In this document: positions 1 through 8,153 of the stretch, in pieces | Position numbering within the stretch: position 1 is the stretch's first letter | Layout: every line of letters begins with the position of its first letter | Source of the DNA: Cryobacterium arcticum | GTDB lineage: Bacteria > Actinomycetota > Actinomycetes > Actinomycetales > Microbacteriaceae | Assembly: GCF_001679725.1 (NCBI RefSeq) | Contig: NZ_CP016282.1 | Coordinates: 2,480,001 to 2,544,000 of the forward strand | Reading direction: 5' to 3' | Length of the DNA: 64,000 nucleotides | The notes under the pieces: model-generated | Seen by the model: the letters and a program-made list of their open reading frames with translations, nothing else | Told to the model about the DNA's origin: nothing | Database searches by the model: none | Program-made: the position numbers and the translations under genes

Positions 1-372
1 CTCGGGCTGCTGGCCAGGGTAGGCCTCGGCGACAAGGCCGACGCGTACCCGCGTCAGCTCTCCGGCGGGCAGCAGCAGCGGGTCGCGATCGCCAGGGCGC
101 TGGCCCTGGCCCCCAAGGTGCTCCTGTTCGACGAACCCACCTCGGCGCTCGACCCCGAGCTGGTCGGCGAAGTGCTCGACGTCATCCGTGACCTCGCCAC
201 CCTCGGCACGACCCTCATCATCGTTACCCACGAGATCGGATTCGCCCGCGAGGTCGCCGACCGCATCGTCTTCATCGACGGCGGGCAGGTGCTCGAAACC
301 GGTACACCCGCGCAGGTCTTCGGTTCGCCGACCCACCCGCGCACCAAGGAATTCCTGGGCAAGGTCCTCTGA
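1..372 (+). CDS. Amino-acid ABC transporter ATP-binding protein (5' truncated by window edge)
   Basis: The reading frame is open from base 1 and stops at TGA 370-372, so the N-terminal part including Walker A lies outside the window. The visible 123 residues contain the ABC signature [15 protein letters not shown], Walker [13 protein letters not shown] and the H-loop VTHEIGFAREVADR. The wording 'THE..FAREVADR' and the short C-terminus are typical of the GlnQ/HisP/TcyN polar amino-acid uptake ATPases. It hydrolyses ATP to drive import at the cytoplasmic membrane. The solute-binding protein follows 117 bp downstream on the same strand, so the two belong to one transporter. The substrate cannot be read from the sequence; proximity to sulfur genes suggests cystine or an S-substituted cysteine (inference). 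Confidence 0.93.
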   Translation, partial: LGLLARVGLGDKADAYPRQLSGGQQQRVAIARALALAPKVLLFDEPTSALDPELVGEVLDVIRDLATLGTTLIIVTHEIGFAREVADRIVFIDGGQVLETGTPAQVFGSPTHPRTKEFLGKVL

Positions 373-489
373 CCTCCCGGCCACAGCTTGCCCGACGATA
401 CCTCGCCGGGCAGAACGCAACGCTCGCCACCCCGGCGAACGTTCATCCCACACAGCGACACCCACAGCACCCGAAAGAGGTTCATCACC

Positions 490-1509
490 ATGGCAATCAA
501 GAAGAAGACAGCTGTCCTGATCGGCGGAGTCGCGGCCGTCGCGCTCATCGCCGGTGGAATCACCGCGGCCGTCCTGAGCGGCAACAGCGCTGCGGAAGCC
601 ACCCCCGCCGACAGCACGTCGGAAAGCACCGCGGCGGCCGGCGCCGGCGACACCGTCGAATTCAACCTCGGCCCTGACCAGGACCGCATCCGTCTCGACG
701 AGGTGCCCGAGGCCGTCGCCGCCATCAAGGCCAGCGGGTTCGAGCCCATCGAGACCGGCAAGCTCACCGTCGTGGTGAGCCCCTACGTCGCCCCGCTCGG
801 CCTCTACGCCGACGACGACACCACCCTGATCGGCAACGAGACCGATATCGCCCAGCTCATCGCCGATGGCCTGGGCCTCGAGCTCAACCTGCAGCCGGCC
901 GCGTGGGCCGACTGGCCGCTGGGTATCCAGTCGGGCAAGTATGACCTCATCACCTCGAACGTCACCGTCACCGAGGAGCGCAAGGACCTCTACGACTTTG
1001 CCAGCTATCGCGAGGACCTGCTCGGTTTCTACGTGAAGTCGGACTCCGAGATCGACTCCATCGAGGAAGCGGAGGATGTCGCGGGCCTCAAGATCATCGT
1101 GGGCTCCGGCACCAACCAGGAGAAGATCTTGCAGGCGTGGGATGCGGAAAACATCGCCGCCGGACTCGACCCTGTGGAGTACCAGTACTTCGACGACACT
1201 GCAGCGGCGAACCTGGCGCTGCAGTCCGGACGGGCCGACGCGAACTTCGGACCGAACGCGACCGCCGCATACGCCGCCGCCCAGACCGGTGAGACAAAGC
1301 TCGTCGGCACGTTCAATGGCGGTTACCCGGCTCACGCGAACATCGCTGCCGGCACCCTCAAGGGCAACGGCCTGATCGAGGGCGTCAACCTGGTGCTCAA
1401 CGCCGCGATCGACGGCGGCGAGTACGGCGAGGTCCTGGCCCGGTGGGGTTTGACCAGCGAAGCCGTGACCAAGGCAGAGGTCAACCCGCCCGGCCTGCCG
1501 CGCGAATAG
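490..1509 (+). CDS. Polar amino-acid ABC transporter substrate-binding protein
   Basis: A 339-residue protein. The ATG at 490 was chosen because a purine-rich RBS (gaaagagg) lies about 9 nt upstream and a signal sequence begins there: basic MAIKKK followed by a hydrophobic stretch to about residue 30. There is no lipobox cysteine, so it is either secreted or held by an uncleaved anchor, unlike the two lipoproteins elsewhere in the window. From about residue 90 the protein follows the SBP_bac_3 fold, with the characteristic 'DLITSNVTVTEERKDLYDF' block and 'VGSGTNQEKIL' lobe-2 loop. It captures an amino acid outside the membrane for the permease/ATPase encoded upstream. An acidic, Ala/Thr-rich linker of about 30 residues follows the signal. 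A GC-rich hairpin follows the stop. Confidence 0.88.
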   Translation: MAIKKKTAVLIGGVAAVALIAGGITAAVLSGNSAAEATPADSTSESTAAAGAGDTVEFNLGPDQDRIRLDEVPEAVAAIKASGFEPIETGKLTVVVSPYVAPLGLYADDDTTLIGNETDIAQLIADGLGLELNLQPAAWADWPLGIQSGKYDLITSNVTVTEERKDLYDFASYREDLLGFYVKSDSEIDSIEEAEDVAGLKIIVGSGTNQEKILQAWDAENIAAGLDPVEYQYFDDTAAANLALQSGRADANFGPNATAAYAAAQTGETKLVGTFNGGYPAHANIAAGTLKGNGLIEGVNLVLNAAIDGGEYGEVLARWGLTSEAVTKAEVNPPGLPRE

Positions 1510-1538
1510 CTCCCGGCGTCGCAGCTGGTGAGAACGGC

Positions 1539-1574
1539 GAAGGCCGGGTCGGGGACACTCCCGCCCCGGCCTTC
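1539..1574 (+). terminator. GC-rich hairpin after the substrate-binding protein gene
   Basis: A perfect 10-bp stem, gaaggccggg (1539-1548) and cccggccttc (1565-1574), with a 16-nt loop, 29 bases after the stop codon. No long T-run follows, as is common in high-GC actinobacteria. Confidence 0.55.
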
Positions 1575-1601
1575 CCGTCATCCCGCCGGTATTCCCCCAC
1601 C

Positions 1602-1634
1602 GTCACATTCCGCAATCACTGTCACATTCCGCAA
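1602..1634 (+). repeat. Pair of 14-bp direct repeats upstream of the flavin reductase
   Basis: gtcacattccgcaa occurs at 1602-1615 and again at 1621-1634, a start-to-start distance of 19 bp, in the 158-bp gap before the flavin reductase. Two tandem identical copies directly upstream of a gene suggest a transcription-factor site. A related motif (gtcacag...attccg) lies at 23557-23579 upstream of metQ. The regulator is not known. Confidence 0.5.
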
Positions 1635-1667
1635 CTCTCCCGACCACAATCGTGGTGTGGCGAGACG

Positions 1668-2279
1668 ATGGAATCCCGATCCAGAAACCGAACGGACCCC
1701 GTGAGCACTCAGAAACTCGCTTTCCCTGACAGCACGACAGACACCGAGGTGAGCCCGGCCGTCGAGCCGTTCGGCGGCCTCAGCGCCGCCGACTTCAAAC
1801 TCGCATTCCGAAACCACCCCGCCGGCGTTGCGGTCATCACTGCCGACGCCGGCGACGGTCCCGTTGGCCTCACCGCGACCTCGGTCTTCTCGGTGAGCGC
1901 GGAACCACCCCTGTTGGTCTTCTCGCTTTCCGACCTGTCATCGAGTGCGCCCACCATCAACCGTGCGGACACCGTCGTGGTGCACCTGCTCGGTTCCGAT
2001 CAGCTGAGGATCGCCCAGCTCTGCGCCACGAGCGGCATCGATCGCTTCGCTGACACGACGCTCTGGGACCGGCTGGACACGGGCGAACCGTATTTCCCGG
2101 GCGCTCACGCGTGGATCCGGGGGCGGGTGATCAACCGGATGTCCGCCGGCAGTTCTACTGTGGTCGCCGTACACGCCCTGGACGCCGAGATCACCGAAGA
2201 TGCCGCGGCATCCGCCCCGCTCGTCTACCACAATCGCAGCTGGCACCACCTGGGCGAGCACTCAACCATCACCACCTGA
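1668..2279 (+). CDS. Flavin reductase-like FMN-binding protein (NtaB/HpaC type)
   Basis: A 203-residue protein from ATG 1668; GTG 1701 is an in-frame alternative and neither has a strong RBS. The family core begins near residue 40 (FKLAFRNHPAGVAVITA) and continues with GLTATSVFSVSAEPPLLVFSL, the flavin-binding strand-loop of the DIM6/NTAB/HpaC reductases. It ends with the usual His-rich segment (YHNRSWHHLGEH). These proteins reduce free FMN with NAD(P)H and pass FMNH2 to two-component monooxygenases. Four LLM-class monooxygenases needing FMNH2 lie within the next 18 kb, which makes this the obvious partner (inference). Downstream carbonic anhydrase is co-directional, 51 bp away. Confidence 0.88.
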   Translation: MESRSRNRTDPVSTQKLAFPDSTTDTEVSPAVEPFGGLSAADFKLAFRNHPAGVAVITADAGDGPVGLTATSVFSVSAEPPLLVFSLSDLSSSAPTINRADTVVVHLLGSDQLRIAQLCATSGIDRFADTTLWDRLDTGEPYFPGAHAWIRGRVINRMSAGSSTVVAVHALDAEITEDAAASAPLVYHNRSWHHLGEHSTITT

Positions 2280-2330
2280 CCACAAACCCGCCACCCCCGG
2301 CTGGATAACCCGATTGTGAAGGACGTCCCC

Positions 2331-2909
2331 ATGACAGTGCTTGAAGAAGTTCTCTCCGCCAACGGCGCCTACGCCGACACGTTCGGTGCCAAGTCCGAAC
2401 TTGCACTCCCGCCGGCCCGGGGCTTCGCGATCCTCACTTGCATGGACGCGCGACTCGACCCGGCCAAATATGCCGGGCTGAGCGAAGGCGATGCCCACGT
2501 TATTCGCAATGCCGGCGGGCGCGCCTCGGACGACGCTATTCGCTCGTTGGTCATCTCTTACAAGCTGTTGGGCACCAAAGAGTGGTTCGTCATCCACCAC
2601 ACCAACTGCGGCATGGAGTTCTTCACCGACGAGGTGATCCGTGGTCTCCTGGCCAACAGCCTGGAGACCGCAGCGCTGGGCGAAGACGGGTTCTACGAAG
2701 TCGGGTCCGGCCCCGGCTCCGCAGAGGCGAAGAACATCGCGTGGTTGACGATCGCCGATCAGGCCTTGAGCGTGCTCGAGGACGTCGAGCGCATCAAGGC
2801 ACACCCGCTCGTTCCGGCCGGCATCCCGGTGTACGGCTTCATCTACGACGTGGCGACCGGGCGACTCGTCGAGGTCCCGGCGGCCACGGCCGCCGGTGCG
2901 GTGCGCTGA
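2331..2909 (+). CDS. Beta-carbonic anhydrase (Rv1284-like)
   Basis: A 192-residue protein from ATG 2331, preceded by RBS gaagga. It catalyses CO2 + H2O to bicarbonate and proton in the cytoplasm. Zinc-site residues are all visible: Cys37 and Asp39 in CMDAR, Arg41 of the Asp-Arg dyad, then His90 and Cys93 in HHTNCG. Length and the spacing of these residues match the short type-II-like beta class represented by M. tuberculosis Rv1284. In mycobacteria that gene adjoins the cysDN sulfate-assimilation genes; here the neighbours are a flavin reductase and a rhodanese, again sulfur-related. A strong bidirectional terminator separates it from the convergent rhodanese. Confidence 0.9.
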   Translation: MTVLEEVLSANGAYADTFGAKSELALPPARGFAILTCMDARLDPAKYAGLSEGDAHVIRNAGGRASDDAIRSLVISYKLLGTKEWFVIHHTNCGMEFFTDEVIRGLLANSLETAALGEDGFYEVGSGPGSAEAKNIAWLTIADQALSVLEDVERIKAHPLVPAGIPVYGFIYDVATGRLVEVPAATAAGAVR

Positions 2910-2934
2910 GGTCGAGCCACCACCTCACGACAAG

Positions 2935-2970
2935 AGCCCGACCGGAGCGTGCGCTCCGGTCGGGCTTTTC
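2935..2970. terminator. Bidirectional terminator between carbonic anhydrase and rhodanese genes
   Basis: A perfect 15-bp stem, agcccgaccggagcg (2935-2949) and cgctccggtcgggct (2952-2966), nearly without loop, followed by ttt on the plus strand. It sits between two convergent genes and should stop both. Confidence 0.9.
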
Positions 2971-2990
2971 GTATGCCTGACTTCGGTGGG

Positions 2991-3377
2991 TTACGACTCG
3001 GTTCCCGGCGTCACGGTCTGCCCGGCGGCCTTCCAGGCGTCGAAGCCGCCGTCCACGTGGGCAACAGCGGTGTGACCGTGCTCGACCAGCCAATCAGCGA
3101 CGGGCTGTGAGCCGACCACACTGCCGCAGACCACCACGATGGGGTCTTCCTCGGAGTGCACCTGCGCGAGCCGTTCGGGCGAGTCCGCCCCGAACAACTC
3201 CGGCAGGCGTTCCCGGTCCACCACGATCGCGCCTGCGATTCCGCCGACCCGTTCTCGGGTGGGTTGGCTGCGCACATCGATGAGTACGGCGCCGTCCCGC
3301 ACCCAGTCGGCTCCCTCCGCGGCGGTCACGAGCTTCGGCTCGGTCGTGTCAGTGGTGGTGTTGGTGATGTCGGTCAT
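2991..3377 (-). CDS. Single-domain rhodanese-like sulfurtransferase
   Basis: A 128-residue protein; the ATG is preceded by RBS ggaga. It shows the rhodanese landmarks: 'AVLIDVRS' (CH2A-like strand), 'GGIAGAIVV', and the catalytic loop CGSVVGS with Cys84, followed by 'VDGGFDAWKAAG'. The enzyme carries a persulfide on Cys84 and transfers sulfane sulfur. The loop is CGSVVGS rather than the CRxGxR of thiosulfate sulfurtransferases, so substrate preference is open. It is the last gene of a minus-strand run with two LLM monooxygenases (54-bp gap), fitting a role in handling sulfur released by them (inference). Confidence 0.88.
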   Translation of the reverse strand: MTDITNTTTDTTEPKLVTAAEGADWVRDGAVLIDVRSQPTRERVGGIAGAIVVDRERLPELFGADSPERLAQVHSEEDPIVVVCGSVVGSQPVADWLVEHGHTAVAHVDGGFDAWKAAGQTVTPGTES

Positions 3378-3431
3378 GCGGGTTCTCCAGGTTTGGTCGG
3401 GGTGAGGCGGGTATCGGCGGGTGGCTGCGGG

Positions 3432-4805
3432 TCAGACGGGCAGGCCGAGGGTTTGGCGCAGGGTCGCACCGGGCTCGTAGTCGGTGCGGTAAACGCCACG
3501 TTCCTGCAGCTCGGGGATCACGTGGTCGACGAACTCGTCGAGCCCGGTGGGATTGGTGCTGCCCACGATCACGAAGCCGTCGGAGGCGTCCTCCTGCACG
3601 TAGCGGTTGATGGTCTCCGCGACCTGCACTGGAGTGCCCACGAAGGTGTGCTTCGCAGCGAAGCGGATGACCAGATCGCGGATGCTGAGACCCTCGGCCT
3701 CGGCCAACTCACGCCAGCCCTTCGCGATGACGGCCGGGTCGGCGCCGTGTCTCACCCGGCCGCGGGTGACGCCCTCGTCGCTGGTGACCGGGTCGATGTC
3801 CGGGAGCGGACCGTCCGGATCGTAGCCGCCCAGGTCGGTACCCCAGACCTGTTCGAGGAATGCGATCGCGGTCTGCGGGCTCACCTGCAGCAGCGCAGTC
3901 TCGCGGGACCGTTCCCTGGCATCCGCTTCGGTGTCGCCGAGGATGAAGGTGGCCGCCGGCAGGATCTTGAGCGAATCCCGGTGGCGCCCGACGGCCGCCA
4001 GGCGGCCCTTCACATCGCTGTAGAACGCCTGGCCGTCTTCGAACCCCGAGTGCAACGAGAAGATCACCTCGGCGGTGCGCGAGGCGAAGTCACGGCCATC
4101 GGCGGAGTCGCCGGCCTGCACGATCACCGGGCTGCCCTGCGGGGACCGCGGAAGCGTGGCGAACCCGGTCACGTCGAACTGCGGGCCGTGGTGGTCGACG
4201 TGGCCGAGCGCGTCGGCGGCGAGGAACTCGCCGGTAGCCTTGTCGGCGGTGATCGCATCCGGGGCCCACGCATCCCAAAGTCGACGGGCGACCTCAACGA
4301 ACTCCTCGGCCCTGGTGTACCGGTCGCCCCGGTCGAGGTAGGCGCCCCGGCGGAAGTTCTCGCCGTGGAAGGCGTCGGAGGTGGTCACGATGTTCCAGCC
4401 GGCCCGGCCCAGGCTGATCTGGTCGAGACTGGCCAGCTGCCGGGCGAGCTCGTAGGGCTCGTTGAACGTGGTGCTCAAGGTGCCGACCAGGCCGATGTGC
4501 TCGGTGACCGCGGCGATACCGGCCAGCACCGCGAGGGTGTTCGGACGGCCCACCACGTCGAGGTCGTGGATGAGTCCCTTGTGCTCGCGCAGCCGAAGGC
4601 CCTCTGCGAGGAAGAGGAAGTCGAACTTGCCGCGCTCGGCGTTCTGGGCGAAGTGCCGGAACGAAGAGAAGGCGATCTGACTGGCTTGGTTGCTGTCGCG
4701 CCAGACCGTGGTGTTGTTGACGCCGGGAAAGTGTGCGGCGAGGTGAACCTGCTTGATCGGGCGCTCGGTGCGGGTGGGTGCGGTGGTCGCGGAGGTGAGG
4801 GTCAT
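3432..4805 (-). CDS. LLM-class FMN-dependent monooxygenase (NtaA/SnaA/DszA family), copy 1
   Basis: A 457-residue protein of the nitrilotriacetate/desulfurization monooxygenase branch of the luciferase-like family. Diagnostic stretches are 'FDFLFLAEGLRL', 'GLVGTLSTTFNEPYELARQL', 'DQISLGRAGWNIVTT' and 'DRGDRYTRAEEFVEV'. Such enzymes use FMNH2 and O2 to oxidise C-N or C-S bonds. Its start overlaps the stop of the preceding LLM gene by 4 nt (ATGA), so the two are translationally coupled. A rhodanese follows. The substrate is not determined; the sulfur context favours a C-S substrate over nitrilotriacetate (inference). Confidence 0.88.
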   Translation of the reverse strand: MTLTSATTAPTRTERPIKQVHLAAHFPGVNNTTVWRDSNQASQIAFSSFRHFAQNAERGKFDFLFLAEGLRLREHKGLIHDLDVVGRPNTLAVLAGIAAVTEHIGLVGTLSTTFNEPYELARQLASLDQISLGRAGWNIVTTSDAFHGENFRRGAYLDRGDRYTRAEEFVEVARRLWDAWAPDAITADKATGEFLAADALGHVDHHGPQFDVTGFATLPRSPQGSPVIVQAGDSADGRDFASRTAEVIFSLHSGFEDGQAFYSDVKGRLAAVGRHRDSLKILPAATFILGDTEADARERSRETALLQVSPQTAIAFLEQVWGTDLGGYDPDGPLPDIDPVTSDEGVTRGRVRHGADPAVIAKGWRELAEAEGLSIRDLVIRFAAKHTFVGTPVQVAETINRYVQEDASDGFVIVGSTNPTGLDEFVDHVIPELQERGVYRTDYEPGATLRQTLGLPV

Positions 4806-6049
4806 GAGCGCGCGCTTCCGATCAGGTCGTTTGCAGTGGGTTGCGGTGTGGCGTATCTGTTCTCCGGCACGCCGAGGCCGAGCCGGGCGCGTAACGTCGC
4901 GGCGTCGGCGGGCCGGTCAAGCACCCCGGCGGCGGCGAGCAGGGGCACCACCTCCGTGCTGATCCGCACCAGGTCGGCGGGCAGCCTGGCCGGCCGCAGT
5001 CGCACCCCGTCGAGGCCTGCGGCCTGCCAGGCAAGCAGTTGCGCCGCGACATTCGCTGCGGTGTCGGCGAGGATCACGGTGTCCGAGGTGTACGTCGCCT
5101 TGTGCACGGCATCGAGGCGGGCGAGCACCGCCTGGGCCTCCTCCCGGCTGTCTTCGATGAGGACCACGGCCTCCGACCAGACCCGCAGCGGTTCGGGGGC
5201 GGTGCGGATGACGACTTTCGCTGCATCCGCTAGTTCACCGAGTATTCGGCCCAGGTGCGCATCGTCCTTTGGCGTGATGCCCACGATGTCAGCAGCCGCG
5301 GTGGCCAGCTCATACGGCACCTTCTGGTGCGCGAGGGCGAAGACCACCGGCTGGCCCTGCGGCGGGCGCGGCGTGATGGACGGCCCCTTCACAGTGAAGC
5401 TGTCGCCGGCGAAGTCGATGTAGTGCACCTTGTCCCGGTCGAGGAACCGGCCGGTCGGCACGTCTCGGATCACGGCGTGGTCTTCCCAGCTGTCCCAGAG
5501 CCGTCGGGCCACCTCCACGGTGTCGGCGGCCTCTCCGAAGAGCTCCTCGATCAGCGCTGTCTGAGCCGGGTCGGTGCCGGCAACGACCGCGGCGGGGTCG
5601 AGCGCAAGAAAACTACGACGACCGACGTGCGCGGCCTCGTGCGCCCGGCCGGACACCTGCACGCGCCAGCCGCCCCAGCCCTCGCTCACGTAGTCCAGGG
5701 TCGCGGTGGCCGTTCCCACATGGAACGGTTCGGTGTGCGTGGTCGTCACGGTGGGCACCAGGCCGATGCGCGTGGTGTGCGGGGCGATCGCGGTGGCCAG
5801 CAGCAGGGCGTCAAGGCGGCCGCGTACCTCGTCGCGGCGATCGTCCACGCCGCCGAATCCGGCGCTCTGCAGCCCGAAGGCGTCCTCGAAGGTCACCAGG
5901 TCGATGCCGGCTGACTCGGCGATCTGCACCAGGTCCACCCAGTAGGCAAGGTCAAAGAGCTCGTCGGGGCGCGCATCCGGTTCGCGCCAGGCGGCCGGGT
6001 GCCAGCCTGCCCCGTCGAGGGCGATGCCGAGGTGGAACCGTGCGGTCAT
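4802..6049 (-). CDS. LLM-class flavin-dependent oxidoreductase, copy 2
   Basis: A 415-residue protein. The ATG at 6049 was chosen over an in-frame upstream start because aaaggac lies just upstream and the domain starts at once (MTARFHLGIALDGAGWHP). LLM features include 'ESAGIDLVTFEDAFG', 'IGLVPTVTTTHTEPFHVGTATATLDYVSEGWGGWRVQVS' split over two conserved strands, and 'PPQGQPVVFALAHQ'. It is diverged from copy 1, so it probably handles a different substrate or acts with it. First gene of the minus-strand operon LLM2-LLM1-rhodanese, divergent from the Dpp-type importer. FMNH2 would come from the reductase at 1668-2279. Confidence 0.85.
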   Translation of the reverse strand: MTARFHLGIALDGAGWHPAAWREPDARPDELFDLAYWVDLVQIAESAGIDLVTFEDAFGLQSAGFGGVDDRRDEVRGRLDALLLATAIAPHTTRIGLVPTVTTTHTEPFHVGTATATLDYVSEGWGGWRVQVSGRAHEAAHVGRRSFLALDPAAVVAGTDPAQTALIEELFGEAADTVEVARRLWDSWEDHAVIRDVPTGRFLDRDKVHYIDFAGDSFTVKGPSITPRPPQGQPVVFALAHQKVPYELATAAADIVGITPKDDAHLGRILGELADAAKVVIRTAPEPLRVWSEAVVLIEDSREEAQAVLARLDAVHKATYTSDTVILADTAANVAAQLLAWQAAGLDGVRLRPARLPADLVRISTEVVPLLAAAGVLDRPADAATLRARLGLGVPENRYATPQPTANDLIGSARS

Positions 6050-6231
6050 GATGCTGTCCTTTCGAGTGCTTAGGGCGCTTGGGCTTCCCACGCTAGGCAC
6101 GCCGCGGGGCCGGGCCGCTGCCGCCAGGTAACACGAGGTCACGAGCGCAATGCCGGGTAACAATGCCGACTCCGGATTGACCTCGCTGCCTAGCCTGTGT
6201 CCAGCCCACCTTCCGCTCCTTCACGAGAAAG
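6050..6231. promoter_or_regulatory. Divergent promoter region between LLM operon and Dpp-type ABC operon
   Basis: A 182-bp gap separates divergently transcribed operons and must hold both promoters. ggtaaca occurs twice at 6127-6133 and 6156-6162 (29 bp apart), a possible operator pair. No clear -35/-10 pairs were assigned. Confidence 0.45.
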
Positions 6232-7209
6232 TTGCCGACCTTGACCCGATACATCACACGCCGCCTGGCTCAGGCAGTCGGGGTGCTGTGGGCGGCCTAC
6301 ACCGTCTCGTTCCTCGTGCTCTACGCCCTGCCGGGCGACCCGGCCAAGCTGATCGCCGGACCCGACGCCACCGACATCACCCCGGCCCAATTGGATGCCC
6401 TGCGCGCCGAGTTCGGTCTCGACAAGCCGCTGATCGTGCAGTACTTCGACCGGCTGCTGAGCCTGGTGCGCGGCGAGCTGGGCCAGTCGCTGCCCACCGG
6501 CCGCCCGGTCTCCGAGCTGATCGGCGAGGCACTGCCGTCCACGATCCAAATCGCTGCTCTCGGCTTGTTGCTCGCGATCGTCTTCGGCGCCGGACTCGCA
6601 ATTCTCGCCACTTTCAGCCGCAACCGGGCGCTCAGCCGCCTGCTGCTGGCGCTGCCCCCGCTGGGCGTGGCGATTCCGGGGTTCTGGTTCGCCCTGCTGC
6701 TCATCCAGTGGTTCTCCTTCGGCCTCCCGTTGTTCCCGGCCGTGGGTAACGTCGGCTTCGCCTCTACCGTGTTGCCGGCCATCACCCTGGCCCTGCCGAC
6801 CGGCGCGACCATCGCACAACTGCTCTCTAAAAGCCTCGCCAATACGCTCCGGGAGCCGTATATCGACACCGTGCGAGCCAAGGGTGCCGGGCCCGCCCGG
6901 GTGCACTTCCGGCATGCATTGCGGAATGCGGCCCTCCCCGCTCTCACCGTGACCGGCCTCATCGTGGGCCAGCTCCTCTCGGGCACCGTCGTGGCCGAGA
7001 CCGTGTTCTCCCGACCAGGCCTCGGCCGCGTGACGGCGACCGCTGTCGCCCAGCAGGACATCCCGTTGGTACAGGGCATCGTGCTTTTCGCCGCCGCGGT
7101 CTTCGTGGTCACCAACCTGCTCGTCGACCTCATCTACCCGATCCTCGACCCCCGAATCGTGATCGGCCGCCCGCGGGTGGCCCGCGTGCAGACCGGAGTG
7201 CCCGCATGA
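6232..7209 (+). CDS. Dipeptide/opine-type ABC transporter permease (DppB-like)
   Basis: A 325-residue inner-membrane protein starting with TTG 6232 (gagaaa upstream); TTG 6241 is an alternative. The N-terminus 'TRYITRRLAQAVGVLWAAYTVSFLVLYALPGDP' split across the first helix is typical of the OppB_N domain, followed by six predicted membrane helices. The EAA loop is 'EPYIDTVRAKGAG', which contacts the ATPase. With the next gene it forms the channel of a peptide-class importer. TGA overlaps the next ATG (4 nt). Confidence 0.92.
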   Translation: MPTLTRYITRRLAQAVGVLWAAYTVSFLVLYALPGDPAKLIAGPDATDITPAQLDALRAEFGLDKPLIVQYFDRLLSLVRGELGQSLPTGRPVSELIGEALPSTIQIAALGLLLAIVFGAGLAILATFSRNRALSRLLLALPPLGVAIPGFWFALLLIQWFSFGLPLFPAVGNVGFASTVLPAITLALPTGATIAQLLSKSLANTLREPYIDTVRAKGAGPARVHFRHALRNAALPALTVTGLIVGQLLSGTVVAETVFSRPGLGRVTATAVAQQDIPLVQGIVLFAAAVFVVTNLLVDLIYPILDPRIVIGRPRVARVQTGVPA

Positions 7210-8153
7210 CCCGCGCCGACGCCACCACCACCGACACTTTCGTCGCCACGGCCGGCAACAGGTTCGCGGATGCCGTCGCCAGCCGTCGGCGCGCGCCCGG
7301 CGGCTCCGCCCGCGGCACTGCCGGCCGCCTGGGCCGGCTGCTCCGGCGAATCCGCCGCCACCCCGGCACCGTGCTCGCCGTCGTCTGGCTTGCCCTGGTG
7401 CTGATTTCCACCGTGGCGCCGGGCCTGTTCACCGGCCAGGATCCGATCGACGGAGTACCGGCCGAGAAGCTCACCGGTCCGTCGACCGACCACTGGTTTG
7501 GCACCGACCAACTCGGCCGCGACCTTTTCACTCGCGTGGTCTACGGCAGTGCCCTCACCCTGCAGGCTGCGCTCATCGCGGTTGGTATCGGCCTGCTCCT
7601 CGGCTCGCTGCTCGGACTGCTGGCCGGATTCATCGGCCGGTGGGTGGATGACGTGATCATGCGCATCAGCGACGTGCTGCTCTCGATTCCCGCCCTGCTG
7701 CTCTCGCTGGCACTGATCACGGTGCTCGGTTTCGGCACCGTGAACGTCGCCATCGCCGTTGGCCTCGGCAGCGTGGCGGCGGTATCGCGCATCATGCGCT
7801 CCGAGGTGATCCGGGTGCGAAACGCGGTGTACGTGGAGGCGGCCCTCGCCTCGGGTAACCGCTGGACGCGGGTGCTGTTCCGGCATGTGCTGCCGAACTC
7901 GGCCGGTCCGGTGATGGTGCTCGCCGCATTGGAGTTCGGCACGGCGATCCTTGCGATCTCGGCGCTGAGCTTCCTCGGCTACGGTGCCCAACCTCCCGCG
8001 CCGGAGTGGGGCTCGTTGGTTTCGACCGGCCGCAACTTCCTCACCACCGCCTGGTGGCTCACCACCCTGCCCGGCATCGTGATCGCCCTCACCGTGCTGG
8101 CCGCCAACGCGATCTCCCGGGCGCTCGACTCCGACGAAAGGCGCAGCAGATGA
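7206..8153 (+). CDS. Dipeptide/opine-type ABC transporter permease (DppC-like)
   Basis: A 315-residue protein. An N-terminal basic tail of about 50 residues precedes the first helix, then the OppC_N motif 'WFGTDQLGRDLFTRVVYGS', which is almost invariant in this family, and the EAA loop 'NAVYVEAALASGNRWTRVLFRHVLPN'-type segment around residues 205-230. It pairs with the DppB-like permease. Overlaps by 4 nt both with the preceding and the following gene, so expression is coupled. Confidence 0.93.
   Translation: MTRADATTTDTFVATAGNRFADAVASRRRAPGGSARGTAGRLGRLLRRIRRHPGTVLAVVWLALVLISTVAPGLFTGQDPIDGVPAEKLTGPSTDHWFGTDQLGRDLFTRVVYGSALTLQAALIAVGIGLLLGSLLGLLAGFIGRWVDDVIMRISDVLLSIPALLLSLALITVLGFGTVNVAIAVGLGSVAAVSRIMRSEVIRVRNAVYVEAALASGNRWTRVLFRHVLPNSAGPVMVLAALEFGTAILAISALSFLGYGAQPPAPEWGSLVSTGRNFLTTAWWLTTLPGIVIALTVLAANAISRALDSDERRSR

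Noticed and set aside
3156..5423. A 755-codon plus-strand frame
   Set aside because: Antisense shadow of the rhodanese and two LLM genes; composition is Arg/Gly/Val-rich and no family motif appears.
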